Assembly: GCA_027575765.1 (NCBI GenBank)
Contig: JANBPT010000107.1
Location: 1-64,000 of the forward strand
Length of the DNA: 64,000 nt
Direction: 5' to 3'
Origin: Tieghemiomyces parasiticus
Taxonomy: Eukaryota > Kickxellomycota > Dimargaritomycetes > Dimargaritales > Dimargaritaceae
Part shown: positions 55,567 to 64,000 of the stretch, in pieces
Layout: each line of letters begins with the position of its first letter
Numbering within the stretch: position 1 is the first letter of the stretch
The notes under the pieces: model-generated
What the model saw: only the letters and a program-made list of their open reading frames with translations
What the model was told of the DNA's origin: nothing
The model's database searches: none
Made by a program: the position numbers and the translations under genes

Positions 55567-58251
55567 ATGTCTATCGACCCGGAGAAGTTCACCGATAAGG
55601 TGAGCGCTATCTTCACCGCGTCCATGGAACTGGCACGGGAGTCGTCCAACGCGCTCCTCCACCCGGTCCACGTGGCGTCCGCCCTCCTGGCCGACGAGGA
55701 CAGCCTCTTCAAGAGCATCATCAACAAGGCCGGCGGAGACCCGCAGGTAGCCGAGCGTGAGCTCAAGCGCGCCTTGATCCGCCTCCCTGCGCAGGACCCG
55801 CCGCCGGAGGATATTGGCATGCACCCTGCCTGCAAGAAACTGTTTCTGAAGGCCCAGAGCATCATGACCCAACAGAAGGACAGTTTCATATCCGTTGACC
55901 ACCTCATCCTAGCCCTTACCGACGTGAACGAGGTCATGGACGCCCTCAGCAAGGCCGGAATCTCCAAGAAAGCCCTCGAGGAGGCCACCGCTCAGGTCCG
56001 TGGCAACCGCCGTGTCGACTCCAAGCACGGCGACGAGAACTTTGAGGCCCTCAGCAAGTACGCCGTGGACATGGTCGACCTGGCACAGAAGGGCAAAATC
56101 GACCCCGTCATCGGCCGTGACGAGGAAATTCGCCGCGTCATCCGCGTGCTTTCTCGCCGCACCAAAAATAACCCCGTGCTCATCGGCGAGCCCGGTGTGG
56201 GCAAGACCGCCGTGGTCGAGGGCCTCGCGACCCGCATCGTGCGCAAGGACGTGCCGGCAAACCTGCAGTGCCGCCTGTTCAGCCTCGACATGGGCGCCCT
56301 TATCGCCGGCGCCAAGTACCGCGGTGAGTTTGAGGACCGCCTCAAGTCGGTGCTGAAGGAGGTCAAGGACAGCGACGGCGGCATTATCCTCTTCATCGAC
56401 GAGATTCACTTGGTCCTGGGCGCCGGCAAGAGCGAGGGTTCGATGGACGCTGCCAATCTGCTTAAGCCCATGCTGGCCCGTGGTGAACTGCGCTGCATCG
56501 GCGCTACCACCCTCGACGAGTACCGCAAGTACGTTGAAAAGGATGCTGCTTTCGAGCGTCGCTTCCAACAGGTGTTTGTTGGGGAGCCCAGCGTCGAGGA
56601 CTCTATCTCCATCCTGCGAGGTATCAAGGAACGCTACGAGAACCACCACGGTGTCAAGATTATGGATTCGGCACTCGTGGCCGCCGCCCAACTGTCGAAG
56701 CGCTACATCACCAATCGGTTCCTACCCGACAAGGCTATCGACCTGATGGACGAAGCCTGCGCCAACACCCGCGTGCAGCTCGATTCCCAACCCGAGATTA
56801 TCGACCAGCTCGAACGCCGCCACCTCCAGCTCGAGGTGGAGGCCACCGCCCTGGCCAAGGAAAAGGACGCGGCCAGCAAAGGTCGCCTTAAGCACGTGCA
56901 GGCTGAGATGGCCCGCCTCCAGGAGGAACTGCGCCCGCTCAAGGCCCGCTACGCTAACGAGAAGGGTCGCCTGGACGAGGTGCGCCAGCTTAAGCAGAAG
57001 TTGGATGACCTGCGCAACAAGGCCGCCGACGCCGAGCGCCGCTACGACCTGGCCCAGGCCGCTGACATTCGCTACTACGCCATCCCAGATATTGAGAAAC
57101 GAATTGCTCAGCTCACCGAGGCCCGCCAGCGCGAGGAAGCGGCCGAGGCCGCCGTAGCCACCGATCAGTCTGACAAGCTGCTCACCGAGGTGGTGGGCCC
57201 CGACCAGATTATGGAGGTGGTAGCCCGGTGGACCGGGATCCCGGTGACCAAGCTGAACCAGACCGAAATTGACCGGCTGTTGGGTCTTGCCGAGCACCTA
57301 GAGCAGCGTGTGGTGGGCCAGCGCGAGGCTGTGGATGCCATCGCCGACGCCGTGCTCCGGTCGCGCGCGGGGCTCGCCCGCGAGAACCAGCCCTTGGGCT
57401 CCTTCCTTTTCCTGGGCCCTACGGGTGTGGGTAAGACTGAGCTGGCCAAAGGACTGGCCGAACAGTTGTTTGACAATGAGAAGTACATGGTACGTCTGGA
57501 TATGAGCGAATACATGGAGAGCCACGCCGTGTCCCGACTCATCGGTGCCCCACCCGGCTACGTCGGGTACGAGGAGGGTGGTCAGCTCACCGAGGCCGTC
57601 CGCCGTCGGCCCTACACTGTGGTCCTCCTGGACGAGATTGAGAAGGCCCACCCCAAGGTGCTGAACGTACTGCTCGAGGTCCTCGATGACGCCCGACTTA
57701 CCGACGGCCAGGGCCGCCTGGTAGACTTCAGCAACGCCGTCATCATCCTCACGTCCAACATTGGTCAGGAGCATATTCTACAGTACGCCGCAACGGCCTC
57801 CCCCACCGAAGCCGACTCGGGTCGCCTTCCAGAGGTCGTGCGCGAACGCGTCCTGGACCAGCTCAAGGCCACCATGCGCCCCGAACTACTCAACCGACTG
57901 GACGAGATCATCGTGTTCTCGCAGCTCACCCGCCACAACCTGGCCAGTATCGTCCGACTGCAAGTCAAGCGGATCAGCGAGCGTCTCACCGAGCGAGACA
58001 TCAGGCTCGAGGTGGACGACGCCGCCGTGGACTACATTGTGCAGTCGTCATACGACCCGCTCTACGGTGCCCGCCCCATCCGCCGCTTCCTCGAGCGCAA
58101 GCTGGTTACTGAGATGTCCAAGATGATTCTGACCAACAAGCTGGTCAACCACACGCGCGTTTTGATCTCGGCCCACAAGGGCAACTTCGTCTTCAAACTG
58201 GAGCCGATCCCACAGACCGCCGGAGAAGATAGTTCCATGACCATCGATTGA
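55567..58251 (+). CDS. HSP104: Hsp104/ClpB-type disaggregase, intronless
   Basis: An 894-residue AAA+ chaperone that pulls aggregated proteins through a hexameric pore together with Hsp70/Hsp40. The Clp-N domain spans residues about 1-145. AAA-1 has Walker A GEPGVGKT (207-214), Walker B FIDEIH (276-281) and pore loop AKYRGEFE. The middle coiled-coil domain covers about 405-530 ([20 protein letters not shown]). AAA-2 has Walker A GPTGVGKT (near 617) and Walker [13 protein letters not shown], with pore motif GYVGYEEGG. There is no mitochondrial leader, so this is the cytosolic/nuclear type (Hsp104, not Hsp78). The protein ends EDSSMTID, similar to the acidic tails of fungal Hsp104. The stop TGA is followed directly by CTA G, and the frame continues open for 57 codons (see the extension). 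Confidence 0.98.
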   Translation: MSIDPEKFTDKVSAIFTASMELARESSNALLHPVHVASALLADEDSLFKSIINKAGGDPQVAERELKRALIRLPAQDPPPEDIGMHPACKKLFLKAQSIMTQQKDSFISVDHLILALTDVNEVMDALSKAGISKKALEEATAQVRGNRRVDSKHGDENFEALSKYAVDMVDLAQKGKIDPVIGRDEEIRRVIRVLSRRTKNNPVLIGEPGVGKTAVVEGLATRIVRKDVPANLQCRLFSLDMGALIAGAKYRGEFEDRLKSVLKEVKDSDGGIILFIDEIHLVLGAGKSEGSMDAANLLKPMLARGELRCIGATTLDEYRKYVEKDAAFERRFQQVFVGEPSVEDSISILRGIKERYENHHGVKIMDSALVAAAQLSKRYITNRFLPDKAIDLMDEACANTRVQLDSQPEIIDQLERRHLQLEVEATALAKEKDAASKGRLKHVQAEMARLQEELRPLKARYANEKGRLDEVRQLKQKLDDLRNKAADAERRYDLAQAADIRYYAIPDIEKRIAQLTEARQREEAAEAAVATDQSDKLLTEVVGPDQIMEVVARWTGIPVTKLNQTEIDRLLGLAEHLEQRVVGQREAVDAIADAVLRSRAGLARENQPLGSFLFLGPTGVGKTELAKGLAEQLFDNEKYMVRLDMSEYMESHAVSRLIGAPPGYVGYEEGGQLTEAVRRRPYTVVLLDEIEKAHPKVLNVLLEVLDDARLTDGQGRLVDFSNAVIILTSNIGQEHILQYAATASPTEADSGRLPEVVRERVLDQLKATMRPELLNRLDEIIVFSQLTRHNLASIVRLQVKRISERLTERDIRLEVDDAAVDYIVQSSYDPLYGARPIRRFLERKLVTEMSKMILTNKLVNHTRVLISAHKGNFVFKLEPIPQTAGEDSSMTID

Positions 58252-58425
58252 CTAGCTAACAATCGCAGCTCAACAGGTGATGGTGGCAGCGTTGATGACG
58301 AAGGCGAGGATACTGTGGTGGAGGACAAGGAGCCAAAGGCCGGGCGGCCTGCTAAACGTCCCTTGCGCTCCAGCAAGCGTTCGTCCCCACCATCCAAGAA
58401 ACGTACCCGCCGGCATCGCAGCTAA
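58252..58425 (+). CDS. In-frame C-terminal extension of Hsp104, possible TGA-CTA readthrough product
   Basis: After the Hsp104 TGA (58249-58251) the same frame reads 57 sense codons to TAA at 58423-58425. The next codon is CTA, so the context is TGA CTA G, the motif known to give efficient readthrough in animals and fungi. The extension has an acidic part (SVDDEGEDTVVEDKEPK) and a basic part (GRPAKRPLRSSKR, then PPSKKRTRRHRS) that looks like a bipartite nuclear localisation signal. Codon use resembles coding DNA. The alternative is splicing: a CTAAC and an AACAG acceptor lie just past the stop and would keep frame from a GTTCCA donor at 58232. That intron would be 45 nt with a poor donor, whereas the eighteen placed introns are 142-254 nt with GTAAGT-like donors. 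Confidence 0.5.
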   Translation, partial: LANNRSSTGDGGSVDDEGEDTVVEDKEPKAGRPAKRPLRSSKRSSPPSKKRTRRHRS

Positions 58426-58927
58426 ATATGTGCATTTTTAAGCCATCTGTGGCCTTCATCATTGTGAGCGGTAGTTTCGTTCAATCCGCTACATTTTCTC
58501 TACTGCAATTACAGGATTAAATATTAGTAAAACTTATCGGATAAGCCCTTAGAAAGTGTGTTATTGTTAGGATTGGATAGGACAGACCCCCGTGCCTCTT
58601 GCCAGCTGTTCATCGTCTCTAGCGAAATATATTTTATGTTGCAGCACTGGCTAATAGGGATAAAGTCGCCAACGTGTCAAGTGGGTCAGTGCCGCCTTGG
58701 CACAACTCCAGCAGGAGAAAGCTACCGGAGCCGGTCAGTTCCCTTCCCGATTGAGCTTGGCCACGAAACCGCTGACCCCCCACCAGCTCCCACACCGTCA
58801 CATCCCACATCGCACTATGCAGCCCGGTCTCGCTTCACATCTACTCGCCCTTTCCCGATATTCCTAACCCTCTCTGAACACCATCACATTTTACTCATCC
58901 CAACACCCTCCCCCCCATCGGGACACC
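58426..58927. other. Intergenic region after Hsp104
   Basis: An ATTAAA at 58516-58521 is the likely polyadenylation signal of Hsp104, so the extension lies inside the predicted mRNA. The rest is leader of the next gene. Confidence 0.45.
58516..58521 (+). terminator. ATTAAA polyadenylation signal of Hsp104
   Basis: The nearest good signal after the Hsp104 stop. It lies 91 nt past the end of the in-frame extension. Confidence 0.45.
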
Positions 58928-61900
58928 ATGGCTGACGCGGACCAAGTCTCTCCGCAGTTGGTGGAGGCCACCCGCCTCCTAAACGCCCTCCTGGCCACCG
59001 TGCCGGACAAGGGCCTGCGGATTCTCCCCGTGCAGGTCCAGCTTACGCCCGACCGGTGGACGCTTATCACGCGCGTCCTCCGGGACTCCCCACGGGCCTA
59101 CCGTCAGACTGACAAGCTCCGCACCCTGCTGGGCCTGCTGGGGTTCGACATGCGTAACCCGTGGGTCCAAATCCACATGCTGGCGGCCACCGTCCCGGCC
59201 GCTCTGGCCCGGGGCGATGCCGAGTACCTACGCCAGGCCTTCCGTAGTCTGACGGACCACCGTTCCACGTTACGACGGGCCCGACAGCAGTACCAGTTTA
59301 CCGGTCGACCCGTCGTTGCCTCCTCTGCGTCGTCGGCTGTAGTGACGTCGAGCCCGTCATCCTCACCAAAGCGGGCTAAACCCACAGCGGTGACCACCGC
59401 CGTAAGCCCCCCAGTCCCCTCGTTGCAGCCCGCCGAGGTTCTCCATCTGACCTGTCGCGTCTGTTTGGAGGTCGGCCAGCCCACTTCCCCGGTCCCCGAC
59501 CCGACGGTCCGACTGGACTACCTGGGTATGGCCCTGGAATTGGCCGGTCCCGACGAGGCCGGTGCGGTGCTAGCCCTATGGCGCTCGGCCGAGTTAGCAT
59601 GGCAGTACAGTACAATTACGGCTAAACTTGACGTGGACGTAGCATCCGATGACGCCCCCGGGATACCCGGCACCACCGCGGGTCTCAAGAGCGCCCCCGC
59701 CGTCCTAGACGAACTCCGCACGCATTATACGCAAGGTTTCGGTGGCGGGCGGGCTGATGATAATAGTCCAGCGTCCATTCCCGCACTGCCGACTGCCGCG
59801 GAGGGCTACGCGTTCTACGAGACCGTTGATGACTACCTCGACAGGGACACCGTCCCGGGCGCCGGCCTGCCGTACCCGGCGAGCTGGACTACACTCACCA
59901 GTTCGGGTGGTTTAACCCACACCATCAGTACCTCGGCTGCTTCCCTCATGACTGCAGTTAAGGCGGGTGGCAGCGGCAGTGGCGGTAGTAGTCGTGGTAG
60001 ATCGTCATCCGCTGCTTTGTCGCCATCCGCGGGGTCGAAAACGTTGCCCATCACCTCGACCCCACACGTCCAGATCGATGCCCGGTCCGTTGGCCCTGAA
60101 GACATTCTCCTGGTTACCCTACGGATTCTACTCTGCGCCACGGACCCGTCGGAAACCGGTCCCACCACCGCTGACGCTCCGGGGGCCGAAACTCGTCGGG
60201 CCTTCATGCGGACGCTTCAACGTAACCTGTTGGGCCAGCTACGCGAGCTCATGGTCGAACGGGTCCGCCCCGCTGACACCACCTGGGCGGCCCTCCACCT
60301 ACTAAACGCCGTTCCAGCCGAGAAACTGCCTGCCGTGCTAGGTCGCCTAGCTACCCCGACGCTCAGCTCGGCCCTCGCGGCCGCTTACCTCTGCTCCCTG
60401 GCCCTGGTTATGACGGCCGACCCGTCCGTCCTGGCGATTTTCTGTCACCGTGATGGTGCCGCTGGGAGTTGGACCGATCCGTTGCACGCACCACTGCCCC
60501 CGCTGCCACGTATCGCCTTCCAGGTGGTCCAGCTGGACGTATCTACGATACTCTGCCTAGGAACCGCCGTCGGTGAGCAGATCTGTCAAGGGGATGGGAA
60601 AGAGGGTGTTCCGGTCGCTGCTCATGATGCCTCACGGGTCCTGGCGGACCAACTCCAAATATTCCTCGGGCGGGCCCGCGACCGCCAGAGCGCCGATATC
60701 ACCGCCACGTTCACCGGGGCCGTCGGTGCCGACGCCGGACGATTTACTTCCGACCCAGACTACCGCGAAACCACGCTCCGCGCGGTCTTTAACTCCCCAA
60801 CTATCGACCCGGATGCGGTGCAACTTGGGCTCCGGATGGTAAACCATCTAGGCCTCGACCGTGCCGACTACCTCCGTGACCTCTTGGCCACCCTGCTGCT
60901 CGGAGTGACTAACCCGGAGACGTCGCCAGTGTGGGGTTCCGCCATCGAACCGTTCCTGACAACTGAACCGACCGCCGCCCTCCGCACCTACTTGGAAGCC
61001 ACCGTGGCTCCAAAGGTATTACGCCAAAAGTCGTACGCTACCCAGGTGACCTTCTATCGGGTCTACCGCCGCGTACTATGCGATGCGGCATCAGATGCCG
61101 ACCCGGTAGCTGAGCAGATTGATCACCGCTTGCCCGTCGTTGAGATCCTGGCCAGTGACCCCGCCCTAGCCACCATCCCGCTTGATGACCTGCTGAAGGC
61201 TTTGGTGGCGGACCGGCGGCGGGCGTTGGCCACGGCGGAGGCGGGTGATAATGCGGGTGAGGGCGACTTTGCCTGGCCATCCACCCGGCAGGTGTTTGAT
61301 CAGCGGCTAGATTTTGCCAGTGTAGACGCCCTCTCCTCGCAGGCCGACCACCTAGCCCGCCTACGGCCCCTGCCCGAGCTGGGTGAAGCACCGGCCCCTC
61401 CCGATACCCCGTTAGGCGTCGGGCTGGCCGAAGCGGCTGCGGTCCGGCTGGCCCAACTGCTACCGTACTGGCATGTGCGAACTACTCTGACGGCGTATCT
61501 GGTTAAGTATGACGAAGACATGTCCAGGTAAGTCTAACCTCTATAATGCCTAATATCCCTCCATAACGCGGTAGGGGGAGCCATGGCCGTCCGTTACCGG
61601 CCATGCTAACCTATAGTTTTTGCTTTGATCCATGACGCACATTTTTTCCCTCCCTCCCTCGCTGTCAAGCTTCACCGACTTTACCGAGACTTGTGAACCT
61701 CTCTTCCGCCGCATGGCCCCCGCCGACGTCATTGACCTAGCCACGACCTGCTTCGCCCTCAAAACCGCCCACCTGCCATTAGCCTACCGTGAGAACTTTA
61801 TTGCGGCCGTCCGCCGGGCAGGCCCGGTGGATGTCGCCTCGGCGGGTCTCACCCATGTCACGGCGTACCTGGATTTCTTAACCACCGTGGTGGGTCTGCG

Positions 61901-63524
61901 CGACCCGCTGACGATGAGTCGGCTCGACGCCGCCTGGCTGCTGCCCTGGTACAATGGTTACGGGGCTGCTTACGTCGACTGCCGGCTCCGACTGATGACC
62001 ATGGCCCGGGAGGACACCCCGGTATATCTGGTATTCCGCATCGCCGAGGCGCTCGAAGCGTACTGGAAGGTTACCGAAGGTGGACCAGCCGACCGGCCGA
62101 CGGACGGCGTGAGCCTTGGGGCTGACGTGTTTACCCGCCCACTTGTCGATTTTATTGAGAAACCTCGGCAGCCGGCGGCCTTCACAAAAGACGCAGAGGA
62201 GGCCACGGTCACCGACCTTCTCGCGGCTACCGAGCTACTCACCCGACCTGTCGAGCTGTGTGATATGCAGTTCGGCGACCCGGGCCTCGAGACTGCATTG
62301 CAGGCCTTCCGGACTTACGCCTTGGCCCTTCTCAATCAGTACCTGACCGACGATCGCCTGGGTGCCAACAGCCAACTCGTCATCCTTAACACCCTACGCC
62401 AAATCGCGCCGGAATCGGCAGTTACGACGGGGGAAAGCCACGAGACCAGTGGGGATGCGGCTAATGTAGGGGTTGAGCTCACCACGCTCAAGCTGCGGTT
62501 GCTTATCAAGGCTCAGTGGGACCAGGAGGTCACTCACTCCGAGGCCACCAACCCTGAAAACAGTCTGGCGGCATTCCAGCGACTGGTCGACCTTACGTAC
62601 GCTACCGACCCACTTCAGCAGCCGGGTCATTGGAGCTCGCTTCTGAGTGTGCTGGATCTTTGGTGTGACCAGTACCATTCGCCTCCCGTGGAAGCAGCGG
62701 ATCAGGCCACTGGACTACGCCAACCCCCAGCCCGTCTGGTACTCAGCGAGCAGTGGGCGACCCAGTGGTCGGCGGCAGTGCAAAAACTCGTGAGTCTAGG
62801 GCACTTGGAATATGCTGCCAACGTCTGGCTGCTCTGCATCGACCGCTACATTCTCCCGGAGGCCACCGAGGTTGAGTTTTTGGGCCGGTATACGGGCTCC
62901 GAAGGCCCCGAGGCGATTTTCCCGCTGCTGGCGGGCCACGCAGCCCACTGGGAGGTGGCCCTCAACGGGGCACTCGAGGACTGGGATAAGCTTTCGGTGT
63001 CACACCAGACGGTCGCCGCGCTCGTGCTCACCGTGCGCGGGACAGCGGATCGCCTCGTTGGCCGGTACAAGGCGCTCAACGAACAGATGTTGACGGCCAT
63101 GAGCCATCTTCCCGCTGACCACTACCTTGCGGTCGGCCGTAGGTCTCCCATGCCTGATGGGAATAACCGGTCGGTCGACACGATGGTGTTTCCCGCGGCG
63201 GTTTACGAGGCCATCCCGCACCTGGTGGTCCTCCTGGGCCTGCAAAGTCTCCAACGGTCCGCCCCCACCCGTTTTGCCCATTTACTGGCGACCTATCTGC
63301 GCCTGCCCACAGCCCTACGCACCGGTCAGCTGGATAGCATGGCCCTCTTTCGAGGCCTAGCCCGTAGTCTCACGACGGAGGTCATCGAGCCGGTGCTAGC
63401 CTGTACGGTGGGCTCGTTCCGTGAGGCAGTGTTTGGGCAGATTGCTGCGCCGTCGTTGGAACTGTTCCGCGCCTTGTTGGTACTCGTGCTGGGTCGGAGT
63501 GATGTCGCCCAGCTCAGGCCATGA
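58928..63524 (+). CDS. Large helical protein, possibly Sec39/NBAS-type tethering factor (one intron)
   Basis: Exons 58928-61527 and 61670-63524 join in frame (GTAAGT donor, TGTCAAG acceptor, 142-nt intron) to give 1484 residues. The protein is helical throughout with Ala/Leu-rich repeats and Ser/Thr-rich loops. Segments such as TDKLRTLLGLLGFDMRNPWV and VRLDYLGMALELAGPDEAGA followed by VLALWRSAEL resemble the alpha-solenoid C-terminal part of NBAS/Sec39. That family is the Dsl1/NRZ tether subunit for Golgi-to-ER vesicles. The resemblance is partial and by eye, so the name is tentative. No membrane segment or signal peptide is present. The second exon also has its own ATG at 61632, within the predicted intron, so two separate genes are a less likely alternative. 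It could be another solenoid protein such as a nucleoporin. Confidence 0.6.
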
Positions 63525-63978
63525 CAGCACCTCGGCGCTGTGGGGCGGGGGGGGGGTGACCGTTGGGGAGCAGGCGAGGGGAAAGAGATTAATAGTGGAG
63601 TTCGTTTGTATTCAAGTCCCTGTATACCTTGATCATTTGTTGAAAGTGAGAGAAAAATGAAATAAAATAATAAGCCTGTCACCCTGTTCCCTAAGCCCAA
63701 TAGTTTACTCTGGCGGTAAATGATTACGGTGTAAGCAACTTCGCTGTCACTGAGAAGACATCCCTGCCGAGGCCCTTTCCTTTAGTAGAGTCATTTCAAG
63801 CCCAGAGTCTTTGTCACCAGTCGAAACGTTTCCACTGGGTCTGATAACCAGCCTTGCCCCCCTCCTCCCATTCCGATTCCCGCAGCAACCCCGCCTGTGC
63901 CTCGACTTCTACCCTACATCAACTCGTCCATCCCCCCCTCCACACACATTTTCACCGTCACATCGGTTGAACACCGCC
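63525..63978. other. Intergenic region at the window end
   Basis: Contains a G-run at 63549-63556, a polyadenylation signal at 63661 and a pyrimidine-rich leader before the next ATG. No other gene seen. Confidence 0.45.
63661..63666 (+). terminator. AATAAA polyadenylation signal of the large helical-protein gene
   Basis: AATAAA about 137 nt after the stop at 63524, followed by a second AATAAT string. Confidence 0.55.
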
Positions 63979-64000
63979 ATGAGCTCGACCGATTCCCTCC
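63979..64000 (+). CDS. Start of a gene cut by the window end (partial)
   Basis: An ATG in the context CACCGCCATG begins MSSTDSL and runs off the window. It follows a C/T-rich leader like those before the other genes here. Too short for any identity. Confidence 0.4.

Noticed and set aside
61632..61669. Separate gene starting at ATG 61632
   Set aside because: The ATG lies in a predicted 142-nt intron with good splice sites that joins the two halves in frame; no promoter or gap separates them.
1..64000. tRNA, rRNA or CRISPR features
   Set aside because: No tRNA B-box with a matching A-box, no rRNA-like sequence and no regularly spaced repeats were found by eye; a tRNA covariance search would be decisive.

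Overview
This is a nuclear contig from a fungus. Genes are spaced on both strands. Nearly every conserved gene starts in an A/C-rich context after a pyrimidine-rich leader. Eighteen introns could be placed by exon homology or consensus sites. They run 142-254 nt and have GTAAGT-type donors and CAG or TAG acceptors, often with a CTAAC branch site. Coding sequence is GC-rich. The gene set (fungal-type adenylosuccinate lyase, Hsp104, a RNase P/MRP Alba subunit, a TRAP-alpha-like protein, a PWWP plus IBD-like protein, CBM52-like cysteine-rich secreted proteins) fits an early-diverging fungus, possibly of the Zoopagomycota/Kickxellomycotina type. That placement is inference.

Layout. 0-9 kb: 3' end of an unknown gene, a PWWP/LEDGF-like chromatin protein, a haem-free sulfite oxidase, and a SAP+SAM domain protein. 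9.4-18.5 kb: adenylosuccinate lyase and four short accessory genes (a small putative secreted protein, an MC-starting Cys-rich protein, two secreted CBM52-like proteins) in gene-poor DNA. 20-34.7 kb: a dense housekeeping block with ZPR1, gamma-glutamyl phosphate reductase, TRAP-alpha, an Rpp25-like Alba protein, NOP14 and nuclear cap-binding protein 1. 34.7-36 kb: AT-rich DNA with a truncated mariner transposase. 36-42.4 kb: coproporphyrinogen oxidase with a mitochondrial leader and a large PPR protein. 42.4-53.5 kb: IMP dehydrogenase flanked by two lineage-specific families, each with one intact and one damaged member. 55.5-64 kb: Hsp104, a large helical protein that may be Sec39/NBAS-like, and the first codons of another gene.

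Most genes serve core processes: purine synthesis (ADE13, IMPDH), proline, haem, sulfite detoxification, ribosome and RNA maturation (NOP14, Rpp25-like, CBP80), ER translocation and proteostasis. They do not form one pathway. The accessory genes are short, often secreted, mostly TATA-containing and often damaged, which suggests a faster-evolving layer between conserved blocks.

The most interesting signal is at the end of Hsp104. Its TGA stop is followed directly by CTA G, the known leaky readthrough context. The same frame then stays open for 57 codons, encoding an acidic stretch and a strongly basic, NLS-like tail. This predicts a minor, C-terminally extended, possibly nuclear Hsp104 isoform.
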